Assembly (NCBI GenBank): GCA_029259635.1
Contig: JAJDEU010000020.1
Coordinates: 1 to 64,000 of the forward strand
Length of the DNA: 64,000 nt
Source of the DNA: Planctomycetota bacterium
GTDB taxonomy: Bacteria > Planctomycetota > UBA1135 > GCA-002686595
Reading direction: 5' to 3'
Below the pieces are notes generated by a model that worked only from the letters and a program-made list of their open reading frames with translations, had not been told where the DNA came from and made no database searches. This document shows positions 53,895 to 63,326 of this stretch, piece after piece; position 1 is the stretch's first letter; every line of letters starts with the position of its first letter. A program made the position numbers and the translations under genes.

Positions 53895-53963
53895 AAGAAT
53901 CGAGACACTTGCTCGTTCCAATCGGGGCATAACGCAGCGGGGTCTGCCGGGATCAATGGACTC

Positions 53964-55184
53964 GTGAGAATCGCACAAAGAATCATGTGGCTTTGCCTAG
54001 GCGGCTATTTCGCCTGGCGCCTTGTGGCGTCCGAGTCGGTTAACGGGTGGTTTTTCGCGAACTTCCTCCTCGGTTGCGTCCTCATCGTCCCGCTTCTCGT
54101 TACTCACGAACTAGCACACGCATTCGTCGGCGGTCTTGCCCGCCTCCGAGTTTTTGAAATTCGAATCGGCGTTGGCCGAGTTCTTTTTAAAGGACGGGTA
54201 GGGGCAACCCGGATTTCCGTTCACTCGATTCTGATCGGAGGACACACCCTATTCGCTGCAAAGTCCGCCCGTTGGCTGCGACTCCGTACGTTCGTTTCGA
54301 TCCTCGCTGGGCCGGCGCTCCACTTCTTACTCGCCGCCGGTGCCATGCTCTTCCTCGGTCGTGACGGCATCGAAAAACACCTTGGAAGCTCGAATGCCTT
54401 GTTTGCTTTCGATGGTTGGGCGGCGTTTATTTATGCGAATGCCTATCTATTCCTAGTCAACATGCTTCCGGCATTCCGGGGCGAGACCAGACTAGGGATG
54501 ACCGATGGCTCGCAACTACTAAGGATTCCGTTTCTAGCCAAACCCGAACTCGACGACGTCCTTGCCGCTCATTTGTCGCTTGAAGCGAACGAGTCACTGC
54601 GAGTTGGTAAAATCAGCCAAGCGATACAGATCTATACGGACGGCCTTAAAGAGCACCCTGGCAACTGGCTTCTCCGTCACGATTTAAGTTGTGCACAGCT
54701 GCTGTGCGGTAATTTTGAGGAGGCGAGGTGCACTCTCAGTGAACTTCGCGAAGCACAGCCCCCGCAAGCGGACGAAAACCTTCGGCTCCTACTCGATAAC
54801 AACTTGGTCTATGCCGAACTCATGACCGGAACAAGAGATCCTCAACGACTTGCTCTCGCGGACGAACTGTCAAAAAATATGCTCGCGCGAAGACCAAACG
54901 TCCCCCATTTCCTTGGAACACGGGGCTCGGTACTTGTTCGTCTCGGTCGGCCAGTGGAAGCCATCGAATTGCTCAATAAGTCCTACAAGCTGCATTCAGA
55001 ACAAGACAGTCGAGCGATAATTTCGGCCTGGCTATGTCTCGCCCATTCCGCCCTCTCCAATCTCCAACAAGCTCGGGATTGGCTGGATAAGGCTCGAGAT
55101 CGCCCGGGGCTACCGGAAACCCGCATGGCGGAGGATGAGTTTCGATTGCGGTGCAGTGCACACGAATCTGCATCTAAGGAATGA
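53964..55184 (+). CDS. site-2-protease-like (M50) membrane metalloprotease with TPR tail
   Basis: 406 residues from a GTG start. The membrane domain (residues 1-200) has the zinc motif HELAH in a hydrophobic segment (VTHELAHAF, about 50) and the second motif NMLPAFRGETRLGMTDGSQLL, matching NxxPxxxxDG with an insertion. The C-terminal half (about 205-400) has TPR-like helices (GKISQAIQIYTDGLKEHPGNWLLRHD and others). S2P enzymes cut within membranes to release regulators; the TPRs may select substrates. The neighbouring upstream gene may be a partner, but this is only suggested by position. Confidence 0.78.
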   Translation: MRIAQRIMWLCLGGYFAWRLVASESVNGWFFANFLLGCVLIVPLLVTHELAHAFVGGLARLRVFEIRIGVGRVLFKGRVGATRISVHSILIGGHTLFAAKSARWLRLRTFVSILAGPALHFLLAAGAMLFLGRDGIEKHLGSSNALFAFDGWAAFIYANAYLFLVNMLPAFRGETRLGMTDGSQLLRIPFLAKPELDDVLAAHLSLEANESLRVGKISQAIQIYTDGLKEHPGNWLLRHDLSCAQLLCGNFEEARCTLSELREAQPPQADENLRLLLDNNLVYAELMTGTRDPQRLALADELSKNMLARRPNVPHFLGTRGSVLVRLGRPVEAIELLNKSYKLHSEQDSRAIISAWLCLAHSALSNLQQARDWLDKARDRPGLPETRMAEDEFRLRCSAHESASKE

Positions 55185-55215
55185 AACAGTAGAAGCTCGC
55201 TTCACGCTTTGCAGG

Positions 55216-57747
55216 TCACTCGAAGTAGCCCAGCGCTTCCAGCATGTTCGCCGTCTCGGCGTCGAGCTCTTGTCGAGTACCAAGCCCTTCTAGAGCACCC
55301 GCACCGATATTTCGCAGGGCCTGTTGCCATTCAAGGAGCTCATCTCCGCTCTGTTCGAAGACGTCGACCTGTTCGCCTGGATCCGTCGCGAGGTCGTACA
55401 TCACGAAACTTCCGGCGTCCGGTTGATAGATCAATGTATAGCGCTCATCACGCATCGAGTACTGATCGATGGACGGGTTCCCGTGGTGGGATTCCGAGAC
55501 GATGAGTCGGGAAGCTTCCTTTAGAAGCGACACTCCGCGCTGACCCGGAAGAGCCGGTAAAGCCAGAAGGTCGAGCGCCGTCGGCACAACGTCGATGTGA
55601 CGAACCATCGATTGCACATGGTTTCGCAACGAGGCGAGTGAAGGGTTCCGCGCGGGAAGCTTGAACATCAGAGGCACATGAACTTCTTCTCGGAACAGAG
55701 TGAGCCCATGCGATTCTTGCCCGTGGTCGCCCAGCCCCTCCCCGTGGTCCGAAGTGAAGATGATCAGCGTCTCCTCGAAACGCCCGAGCTCTTTCAAATC
55801 GTCGAACACGGCCCCAAGCGCCTGATCAACGTGCTCGACTTCGTAGTTATAACGCTGGCGCTTAGCCGCGCTCGCGGGCGCATCGATGAGCCATAGGGAC
55901 CACTCGACTTCAATCGCTTCCGAACCTGTGTTCTCAATCACCGCGCGAAACTTTTTACCGGCACTGAAGAGAGCGCCCTGCTCCAAGCGAATCGGCAACT
56001 CACCCTCGGGACCTTCGCATGCAAGCAGGCGAACGATGAACTCGTCATCACCGTCAATGTCGAGCGCGCTCTCTCCCGGAGGAATCGAAACTTCTCGCTT
56101 CCAGTAGACCACCTCGGGCGTCAGAACGGTCTCCTCCGGTTCGCCGCCCAAGGAGATCGTCGCGTGGGCCTCGGCACTTCCGTGAGCGCGATAGGGTTCG
56201 TGCGGATCAGCGTAGTGAAGAAAGAGAAAGAAGGGCGCGTCGGAAGCGGCGATCTCTTCGAGCTCCGAACGAAGACGCTCGTTCGTCGAACGAGCATTCA
56301 TATCCCAAAAGAGCTCGTTGTCGTAACGGGTAAATCCCCGGTCGAGTCCACGGCGCGGTACCGCCGGAGCCAGGCTCCGAATGCTCACCGTCGCTGTAGT
56401 GCGGTAGCCGAGCTCCCTCATCCACTCTGCGATCAGAGGAAGGTCGCCGCGAATGCGCGTTCCATTTCGGAGCACGCCGGCCTCGGAGGGCAGGCGCGAC
56501 GAAAAGAGCGCCGCATGACTGGGAAGCGTTCGATTGCCGTGACTGTAAGCGCGAGAGAATGAGACACCTGTCGTGGCAAGCTCATCAAGGTGCGGCGTCT
56601 CGCATTGCCCTTCAGGGTCCAAGATGCGATCTGCGCGAAGCGTGTCCGTGACGATCATGAGAAGGTCGGGAAACGAGCGCGGCGCGATCAATTGAATGCG
56701 GTCGAGTTCCACTTCGGCGTGGCCTGCGAGCACGCCGAGTTCGAGTTCAAGGCGCTCGCCGGCTGCTTCCTCCAACTCGATCGAAATGACGGTGGAAGCC
56801 GAGGCGATCTCCGTCGTTTCGTTGTACAGATTCGGACCGCCGTCACGGCCGTGAATTCTGATTTGGAGTTGTGACGAGGCCCCGGGTTCGAGCGTGCGAA
56901 CCGATAGTTCAAGTCGACTTCCGGGATGTGCATACAACGCCGTACTCGCCACATACCCCACTAGAAGTCGAACCGTCCCGCTCGCGCCACCTTCCTCGAC
57001 GAGGCTCGGTGTTGACGGTGTCGAAGGAATGGCCGCATCCGAAGAGCTCGAATCTTCCACCACCTGAACTCGACCAACGGCGATAGAGCGCTTCTGGACG
57101 CTATGCCGCTTCTTGGGGTTGGAGGAGATCGACTCGCGTTCCTGCGCCGCCCGGAACTCCACCGAGTTCGCGCCGGCCTGGGCAAGGCCGTCGCTGAGCG
57201 GCAGCGCGACCCTCTGCCAGCCTTCATCCAGCGTGACCTCACCGAGACGATTGCCGTTCAATAGAACTTCGAGTCTCTGCTCATCGATACCCGGCTCCGG
57301 CATCACCTCAATCTCGAGGAAGCGCGCCCGCTCCGGCTGAAGCACCCGCACTTCCAGGCTCGCAATCCGACCTCGAATGAACGCGCTGGGCTTCGACTTG
57401 CCGCTCAGGGGGCCGTACCAGTTGTCGCCAAACATAAAGCGCTGAGCGCCATCTCCGGCATGCGCTCCGCCGGCAAGAGCGAGTCGACTCCGAACCGCCG
57501 GCCGTAAATCGAAACGCGTTTCTTCCAGCTCTTTACGAGCATCCTCGACGCGAGGCGCGTCACCGCCCCCGCAAGCGCTGCAGTTCAACGCGACAAGCAA
57601 CGCGAGCAGAAGGAGGCTGAGTGCGGACCCGAGCTCGATCTCCCTGACTTTCGATCCGCGCTCGAACATCAAATTGGAGTCGGTCAGACTCTTCACCGTG
57701 GAACTTGGCCGTGGCGTCGACTGCGCACTCTTGTCGAGGTTCGTCAT
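55216..57747 (-). CDS. sulfatase-like alkaline-phosphatase-superfamily lipoprotein
   Basis: 843 residues. A lipoprotein signal (LLLLALLVALNCSAC, Cys near 59) follows a 26-residue extension; the Met at 57669 is an alternative start. An N-terminal beta-sandwich (about 80-360) is followed by the sulfatase domain (about 365-840), with metal motif IVTDTLRADR, the catalytic segment NRTLPSHAALFSS, FTSDHGEGLGDHG and FKLPARN. Classical sulfatases need Cys or Ser in C/S-x-P-x-R; here the position holds Thr and the Arg is His. The enzyme may therefore not carry formylglycine and may act as a phosphodiesterase or transferase. Likely outer-membrane or periplasmic. Confidence 0.82.
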   Translation of the reverse strand: MTNLDKSAQSTPRPSSTVKSLTDSNLMFERGSKVREIELGSALSLLLLALLVALNCSACGGGDAPRVEDARKELEETRFDLRPAVRSRLALAGGAHAGDGAQRFMFGDNWYGPLSGKSKPSAFIRGRIASLEVRVLQPERARFLEIEVMPEPGIDEQRLEVLLNGNRLGEVTLDEGWQRVALPLSDGLAQAGANSVEFRAAQERESISSNPKKRHSVQKRSIAVGRVQVVEDSSSSDAAIPSTPSTPSLVEEGGASGTVRLLVGYVASTALYAHPGSRLELSVRTLEPGASSQLQIRIHGRDGGPNLYNETTEIASASTVISIELEEAAGERLELELGVLAGHAEVELDRIQLIAPRSFPDLLMIVTDTLRADRILDPEGQCETPHLDELATTGVSFSRAYSHGNRTLPSHAALFSSRLPSEAGVLRNGTRIRGDLPLIAEWMRELGYRTTATVSIRSLAPAVPRRGLDRGFTRYDNELFWDMNARSTNERLRSELEEIAASDAPFFLFLHYADPHEPYRAHGSAEAHATISLGGEPEETVLTPEVVYWKREVSIPPGESALDIDGDDEFIVRLLACEGPEGELPIRLEQGALFSAGKKFRAVIENTGSEAIEVEWSLWLIDAPASAAKRQRYNYEVEHVDQALGAVFDDLKELGRFEETLIIFTSDHGEGLGDHGQESHGLTLFREEVHVPLMFKLPARNPSLASLRNHVQSMVRHIDVVPTALDLLALPALPGQRGVSLLKEASRLIVSESHHGNPSIDQYSMRDERYTLIYQPDAGSFVMYDLATDPGEQVDVFEQSGDELLEWQQALRNIGAGALEGLGTRQELDAETANMLEALGYFE

Positions 57748-58311
57748 AACCCGGATTTCCCGAACAAGCGGGGTGAGCGCATCAGCCCAACTAAACAGAG
57801 AGTGCTTCGTCGCAAAGCAGCAACGTGATCGGTGACTTCCATGTGATTGAAAAACTCGTCGGCAGGTCCTTCGCCCCTACTCGGAAGCGACCACAGTCGA
57901 CCGCTGCTGCTGAGTCATCGTCTTCCGAGGCGCTGAGGTGAGAGTGCACGACGGCTCGCGCTCGCATTCTACTGCGCATTCTACTCGGGAACCCAAAACC
58001 CTAGCGATCCAATCGGCGAGCCGTGAACATCTTTCACCGGGTGAGTCCGCCCGGAACTCGTCCGGCCTGCCTTGCTCCGGTCCGAGTTAATCGCCTGAAC
58101 TGCGGCAAGCTGTGCGCCTAAGGAAGCTGTGGCAGCAGCGAAGGAGACCGAGCCGCCATCGGCGCTAGGCCGAGCATCGCGAAGTCATGATCGCGATGCT
58201 CGTGAACGCGCACCTCTTCGTCCGACCGGGAGCTTCAGCTCCGCGGAACCATGTCAGGAGAGGAAGCGCAGCAATATCGGCGGGATCAAGCACCGCACAT
58301 CATCGTTCCGA
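57748..58311. other. intergenic region without a recognised gene
   Basis: About 560 bases upstream of the sulfatase-like gene. Frames here are short, or run on as antisense of the VCBS gene beyond 58312, and carry no domain. No tRNA, repeat copy or clear promoter was recognised. Confidence 0.45.
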
Positions 58312-59628
58312 CTATTTGCGACGGAGCAACCAGACGAAATCACCCTCCTTGGTGGGGTCGGTGTCGTACAACTTCAATTCGGCTTGGAGATTCCCGATCC
58401 TTACGACCAGAGCATTGAACTCCGTACTCTCGATAACCTCCTCATATTCCTCACCCTCCACATTCTCAAGCTGCTTAGAGACTTCCATCTGGACCGCGTC
58501 CATCTGTTCCTGAAGTTCGACTACCCGCTCGGCTTCCTCCGGCGTGAGGACTTTGGTCGCTCCCAACATCCAAGACGATCGCGCCCCCACCAGGAGATCC
58601 AGATCGCCATCCTTGTCGTAGTCAACGGGCTCGATGTGGAAGGACTTGCAAGGTCCTGCGGGAAGTTCATCCTTCGCGGGAGTGAGAACCACATAAGAGC
58701 TCTCAACCGCCTTGACCTCGGGAATCAACGCGATGGCGCCGGAGAACTCCGTGCCCGAACCACTGCTGATGTTATGGAAGGCATAGATCCCGCCCTTCGC
58801 CCCGCCACAGAGAATGTCGAACTTGCCATCGGCATTCCAGTCCACCACCCGCGGTGCAGCGAGCCCGTTCGCAATGACTAGGGGCTTGCCTCCCGCCATC
58901 ACCGGCGCATTCGTCGTTGAGAAGCTCGGCTCGGTCGGAGTGCCTTCGTTGATGCGCACGTACAACCTGCCGCCATAGTAGTCGCCCAGTAGCAGATCTT
59001 GATCACCGTCCGCATCCCAATCCACCGCGGAAGCCGACGTGCAATGTCCTTCCGTTTTGGAGCGATCGGTCGAATCCCACTCGCCCGCTTCCCCGTTCCA
59101 AAAGGCGGAGATCAGAACAACCTCGCCCTTGGCGTCCATAATCGGACTCGGTTTCTTATAGCCCTCCTTCGAGCCTTCAATCAACTGGGGAGTGCCGCTA
59201 AAGCTGCCGACGAGAATGTCTTTGAAACCGTCGCCATTGAGGTCCACGAACTGTGGACTCATGCCGACGCATCACCAGTTGGAGACCTTAATCGCTTCGC
59301 CATCCACCGACTTCAACGCGCGAAACTCGCTCCACTTGGGATCCCCGGTCTTCGCTTCATTCTCGTAGATGTTCAACGATCCGAAGATGTCGCCCACGAC
59401 CAACTCGTCACGTCCATCACCATCGATGTCGAACATCGCGGGGGAGGGATACATCTGCTCGGCCTTCAAGTTCAAGGGCACCGCGCCGACGTACAACATC
59501 TCTGGCTCACCGAACTCAGCACGTTCGCCGACCTCCTGAGCTGCAAGATCATTTGCGAATCCAGACACGAGGCCTGTCGCAAGGGCACAAACAAGAACGC
59601 AATACAGAAACTGCTGTTTCGTTTTCAT
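58312..59628 (-). CDS. secreted VCBS/FG-GAP protein with in-frame TGA, candidate selenoprotein
   Basis: Reading through one TGA at 59272-59274 (codon 119) gives a single protein of 438 residues in one frame: a signal peptide (FLYCVLVCALATGLVSG), then FG-GAP repeats on both sides of the TGA (MFDIDGDGRDELVVGDIFG before, FVDLNGDGFKDILVGSFSG after, later DWDADGDQDLLLGDYYG and DYDKDGDLDLLVGA). The context is NW-TGA-CVGMSPQ. A hairpin 9 bases after the TGA fits a bacterial SECIS. TGA could thus encode selenocysteine next to a Cys, a redox-type dipeptide. Otherwise the gene is a pseudogene or the base is an assembly error. A coiled coil (EEAERVVELQEQMDAVQMEV) ends the protein. Confidence 0.6.
59235..59274 (-). 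promoter_or_regulatory. candidate bacterial SECIS element following an in-frame TGA
   Basis: On the minus strand the TGA (59274-59272) is followed by nine bases and then an 11-bp stem (CATGAGTCCAC with GTGGACCTCAATG, two single-base bulges on the 3' side). The five-base loop is AGTTC. The loop G is its second base, 20 bases after the TGA. Known bacterial SECIS elements have a G in the first two loop bases about 16-37 bases after the TGA. A chance hairpin in calcium-loop codons is possible. Confidence 0.45.
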
Positions 59629-59659
59629 AGTTCCGACGGCTCCCTTTCCAGAAGGGGTT

Positions 59660-59745
59660 GTCCCTCGCAAAATACGCTGAGCGATCAACCCAGATCTCGA
59701 TCCACTTCGTTTTAGCAGTTCTCCTCCGATGAGCAAGGCGCGAAC
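59660..59745 (+). repeat. dispersed TTTTAGC repeat, further copy
   Basis: GTCCCTCGCAAAATACGCTG is like the left end of other copies. It is followed by TCGATCC, CTTCGTTTTAGCA, TTCTCCTCCG and GCAAGGCGCG. The last parts match the copy at 34880-34930 closely. It is about 30-115 bases upstream of the VCBS gene start. Confidence 0.5.
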
Positions 59746-59943
59746 CAGTTCGGTCGGTCTTCGCTTAGCGCAATGCCCATTAGGGGGACCTCGCCCGCCC
59801 CAGTCCGGCGGCACTCCCCTATAATGAGCGAGTACGCTGCTCCGCCGAGAACGGAACCGTATTCATGCGGCTCTCGAATATCCTCACCTTAATGGTCAGA
59901 CTAGTGACGGGAACTGCTGCTTGGCTCCGTGCGGTTTTGATTA

Positions 59944-60807
59944 ATGACTAAGCTTAAAAGTCTTCCTCGTCCCCTCCGATGGTTGATCGGAATCGCCTCG
60001 CTCTACGGAGTGACTTTCATTACAGGGTTCGCTCTGACTTGGGTTCACTACTTAACGACAGACGATTTCGCGACGTACATTCAAAAGTATCCCGTCTCGC
60101 AATCGGAGATCGATGATCGGCTGCTTGAGGGCGAGCTCATTGATTCGGGAGAGTCCTTAGCTATCGGCGATCTCGATCCGTTTTCGCTTGAAGAAAGCGA
60201 CCAGTTCGATGTCTTCCGCAGGAAGGCGATGATCGAAATAGACCACGGCCTCGACAATCTGCTCGCGTTCGAGTTCGAGATGGCCGTGGCGGAGGACTTG
60301 GTCAGTCGAGATCGCGCAGGTGTCACGATGCTTCGACCCAAGATTCGCACGGGAGCCGGACTCAAATCGATCGCTACGGTCGGCTTGCTAGGAGTCGATG
60401 AAATGGTCGGTCCGAACTCGGAGAGCGTGGGGGTTATCTACCTCGACATCCTGCTCGTCGCGGGCTCTGGTGATTCCGAGACGCGCTTCGTGCACTTGAA
60501 CGAGCACCCGGTTCCCCTTCCGACGGTGAGTCCGACGTTAAAACCCTTTGTGCCTGCGTTCTTTGGCTTTTTACATCCCCTCGGAAGCCCTCCCGAGGAA
60601 GGGCTGATCTATCGAACACGTTTAGCACTCTTCCTCGACTGGAAGAAGCTGCCCAACGGGAGCCAAGGAGCCTCCCTCCACGCTCCGTCGATGGCAATGG
60701 GTTCCAACGAATACTCGTGGGAAGTTCGAACCACCGTCGAGGATCGCGACGGAAAGATGGAGGCCTATCAGTCCCTCGATTACAAGTGGAATGATCAGGT
60801 GTGGTGA
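59944..60807 (+). CDS. uncharacterised protein with one N-terminal membrane helix
   Basis: 287 residues. A hydrophobic helix (LIGIASLYGVTFITGFALTW, about 14-33) anchors an otherwise soluble, acidic protein. No domain was recognised. The soluble part has a regular alternation of beta-type segments (AGVTMLRPKIRTGAGLKS, VGVIYLDILLV, YSWEVRTTVEDRDG). Likely an inner-membrane protein facing the periplasm. Convergent with the following gene, 143 bases apart. Confidence 0.6.
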   Translation: MTKLKSLPRPLRWLIGIASLYGVTFITGFALTWVHYLTTDDFATYIQKYPVSQSEIDDRLLEGELIDSGESLAIGDLDPFSLEESDQFDVFRRKAMIEIDHGLDNLLAFEFEMAVAEDLVSRDRAGVTMLRPKIRTGAGLKSIATVGLLGVDEMVGPNSESVGVIYLDILLVAGSGDSETRFVHLNEHPVPLPTVSPTLKPFVPAFFGFLHPLGSPPEEGLIYRTRLALFLDWKKLPNGSQGASLHAPSMAMGSNEYSWEVRTTVEDRDGKMEAYQSLDYKWNDQVW

Positions 60808-60950
60808 GAACGCTTGAGGTTAGATCGAAGGCAGAGTCCTAGAGAACGAGGATGTCCATCCCTTCAGTGCCGCTCGCACACAACCCGCATCATCGTTTTT
60901 CGACAGCCACAAGAACGCCGACGGTCGACACGGCCATCGCGTTCCGCGCG

Positions 60951-62105
60951 TTACGCACCTTCCGCGAATCGGAATCGCCAGAGCTTGGTTCCATAGCCCA
61001 CCAAGAACGAATCCTTCTCAACAAGGATCGCGTGTCCTGACGAAACGGGCGGAGCCTCAAGTACTCGTTCGAAGGCTAGCGCGCCCGACTCCGAATAAAT
61101 CGAAACACGAAGCTGCCCACTCTTGAATCCCGCAATCGGAGCCTGTTCCCGTTCGACGACGGCTTTGATCAACCAATTGGAGGTTGCGCCAGGCATCTGA
61201 ACCGAATCGATAAAAGGACTGATTCGGTCTTTATCCACCAATTTCATTGAGCCGTCGGCGGGATCATAGACGGCAGTGCGTTGGGCTCCCTCTCCGATCA
61301 ATCTATCAACATACGCACCAACAACGATGAGCGCGTGCGTGATCCCGGGTACGTTCCGAGCGACCCCTGCATAGTTGTAGTAAGCGCCCTTTGTTCCTGG
61401 AATCTTTCTGGACTCCAAGAATTCCCCCTTGCCCGAAACGAGTGTCAACCCAGCGTTTGTTGTCAGAGCGATCAAGCAACCGACCTCTTCGTCCTCGATT
61501 ACTACGGCATCTGCGTTCGATTCCCGCGGGGATTGCCAGAGCTTCCTTCCTCCGTAGTCGTGCAGAGTGATCCCGGATTCAGACCCGACCAAGAGTTCCG
61601 TTCGCCCATCACGATCGACATCCATGTCGATCGTGAACGTTGGAGCCTCGAGCTCTTCGCCACTCCAACGAAGGCGCCCTTCTCCATCGAACCCGTAAAT
61701 CGGACCGTGCCACGCTCCAGCGAACCGAACAAACTCAAGTAGACCGTCTCCGTCAAGATCATGAATTTCGATGTCCCACTGCGTCCGATACGGAAGATCG
61801 GGAGGTTCCTCGAACTCGCTAGAGCTCGACACCGACATGGAATCACCTGTCTGTTCGATCACCGCGAACCCATTCGATCCCGCGGCGACAAGAACTTCCG
61901 TGCCGGACTCGGTCAACCGCCCGTAGCGGAGATCCGTGATCTCGAAATTGACGGATAGAAGCCCCTCGACGACAACCTCAACCGTCGGCGGTTCGCCAGG
62001 ATCCGCGATTTCCAGGACCGGAGAACTCTCGACTGGAACACAAGAATAGTGGACACCAATGAGCAAGGCACGAGAGACAAGCAGGGCGATTCGCTCAGTA
62101 GTCAT
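60951..62105 (-). CDS. exported VCBS/FG-GAP-like protein
   Basis: 384 residues. The N-terminus (ALLVSRALLIGVHYSCVPV) looks like a lipoprotein signal with Cys22, although the lipobox is atypical. Repeats with calcium-loop character follow (IHDLDGDGLLEFVRFAG, MDVDRDGRTELLVGSESG), then less clear blades. Such repeats form beta-propellers used for binding. It is one of three FG-GAP/VCBS genes in this window. Confidence 0.7.
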   Translation of the reverse strand: MTTERIALLVSRALLIGVHYSCVPVESSPVLEIADPGEPPTVEVVVEGLLSVNFEITDLRYGRLTESGTEVLVAAGSNGFAVIEQTGDSMSVSSSSEFEEPPDLPYRTQWDIEIHDLDGDGLLEFVRFAGAWHGPIYGFDGEGRLRWSGEELEAPTFTIDMDVDRDGRTELLVGSESGITLHDYGGRKLWQSPRESNADAVVIEDEEVGCLIALTTNAGLTLVSGKGEFLESRKIPGTKGAYYNYAGVARNVPGITHALIVVGAYVDRLIGEGAQRTAVYDPADGSMKLVDKDRISPFIDSVQMPGATSNWLIKAVVEREQAPIAGFKSGQLRVSIYSESGALAFERVLEAPPVSSGHAILVEKDSFLVGYGTKLWRFRFAEGA

Positions 62106-62171
62106 GGCGGAATAATTATAAAACTAAACGGCGCAGCCCGATTGCCTTAATCCTTATGAGCTCTCGTCACA

Positions 62172-63326
62172 CTATTCCTCTGCAGCTAAGCGCGCATGCG
62201 GATACTTCGCATCGCGATTCTGGAAGGACAGGATGCTCGACTTCTGAATCACGCCGCCGTCGAGATTGATGGCCTCTCGAATCGTCTCGTTCTTCTGCCA
62301 GCCTTCGCGTCCTTCCACAACGCTGGGCAAGTGAGTGAGGAGCGCGCCGGAGATGGATCGCGAGGCACTCTCCCAGAGATAGCTCGGTGTGTGATCGACC
62401 GCGTAGTAATCGACTTTCCCAACTCGGAACATCGGATCCTTGAAGGTCGTTGGCTTAGCAAACTCAAAGCCCATGCCTTCGTCGCAGCTGACATCGATGA
62501 TGAGCGCGCCCGGTTTGAGGCAGTCCTCTTCCTCGCTCGTCACGAAGTACGTGGGCTCATCGGGATCTTGAAAGGTCCCGTTGATGATGATGTCGGCTTG
62601 CCGAATCAAGTCGTTCAACGGTTGAGCATGGCCATCATGATCCACCACCATCATGCGCGCCTCGCCCTCCTCGCCAGGCCGAATGCGAGAGTAACTACAC
62701 GCCAGAACCTCTTCTCTCACCATGTGGTCGGGACGCTGAATACAGATCAGGATGTCTCTAATTCCGAGCGCTTTCAGGGCGTAGATAGCGCCGCGACTAA
62801 CCGCTCCGAAACTAAAGATGATGGTCTTTCGCCGATTGCCATAGTGCCCGTCGATGCCTCTCAGTTGCATCGCATGCAGCACCGCGCAATAGCCGGCCAT
62901 TTCGTTGTTCTTATAGAAGGTATGACGACCTTGTTCCTGCTTGGGCCCCCACACATACATGTCCTCGAAAGCGATCAGCGTCTGTTTGCGATCGATGGCC
63001 ACTTGGGTAATCGACGCTTGCTGTGCACAGTGCGGCCAACCCCACAAGACTCCGCCTTCTTTCAGTTCCTCTAGGTCCGCAAGCACCGGCTTCGGAACGA
63101 CGACGGCGCCGAGGTCTGCGAGCAGCTCCGAACGCGGGGCAATTCCTCCCGTCTGCGCGGCGAGTTCCGAATCGGTGAGCCCAAACCGCTCGCCATAGCC
63201 CTCCTCGAAGATCAACTGCCGACGAATAGTCTCCGAGAGGCGATCCAGATGATCGGTATGGATGGGAACACGTCGTTCATCCGCTTTCTTTGAAGTGCCG
63301 ATGATTCCGAGTTTCAATTTGCTCAT
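62172..63326 (-). CDS. N5-(carboxyethyl)ornithine synthase-like dehydrogenase
   Basis: 384 residues of the alanine dehydrogenase/PNT superfamily. The N-terminal catalytic part has KADERRVPIH, EEGYGERFGLTDSEL, GWPHCAQQ and AFEDMYVW...FYKNNEMAGYCAVLHA, which match N5-(carboxyethyl)ornithine synthase and lysine/saccharopine-type enzymes. The Rossmann part has FSFGAVSRGAIYALKALG near residue 173 for NAD(P). CEO synthase joins pyruvate and ornithine reductively. No ornithine gene is nearby, so the substrate is unproven. The start has no strong ribosome-binding site, but the first residues are conserved in type. Confidence 0.8.
   Translation of the reverse strand: MSKLKLGIIGTSKKADERRVPIHTDHLDRLSETIRRQLIFEEGYGERFGLTDSELAAQTGGIAPRSELLADLGAVVVPKPVLADLEELKEGGVLWGWPHCAQQASITQVAIDRKQTLIAFEDMYVWGPKQEQGRHTFYKNNEMAGYCAVLHAMQLRGIDGHYGNRRKTIIFSFGAVSRGAIYALKALGIRDILICIQRPDHMVREEVLACSYSRIRPGEEGEARMMVVDHDGHAQPLNDLIRQADIIINGTFQDPDEPTYFVTSEEEDCLKPGALIIDVSCDEGMGFEFAKPTTFKDPMFRVGKVDYYAVDHTPSYLWESASRSISGALLTHLPSVVEGREGWQKNETIREAINLDGGVIQKSSILSFQNRDAKYPHARLAAEE

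Noticed and set aside
56358..56385. GGAGCCAGGCTCC next to GGTACCGCC inside the sulfatase-like gene, similar to an element end
   Set aside because: It lacks the GATAC/GTATC ends and the long arm, and it lies within well-formed coding sequence, so it is most likely coincidental.
58129..58881. 250-codon plus-strand open frame overlapping the VCBS gene
   Set aside because: Antisense of a recognisable FG-GAP coding sequence.
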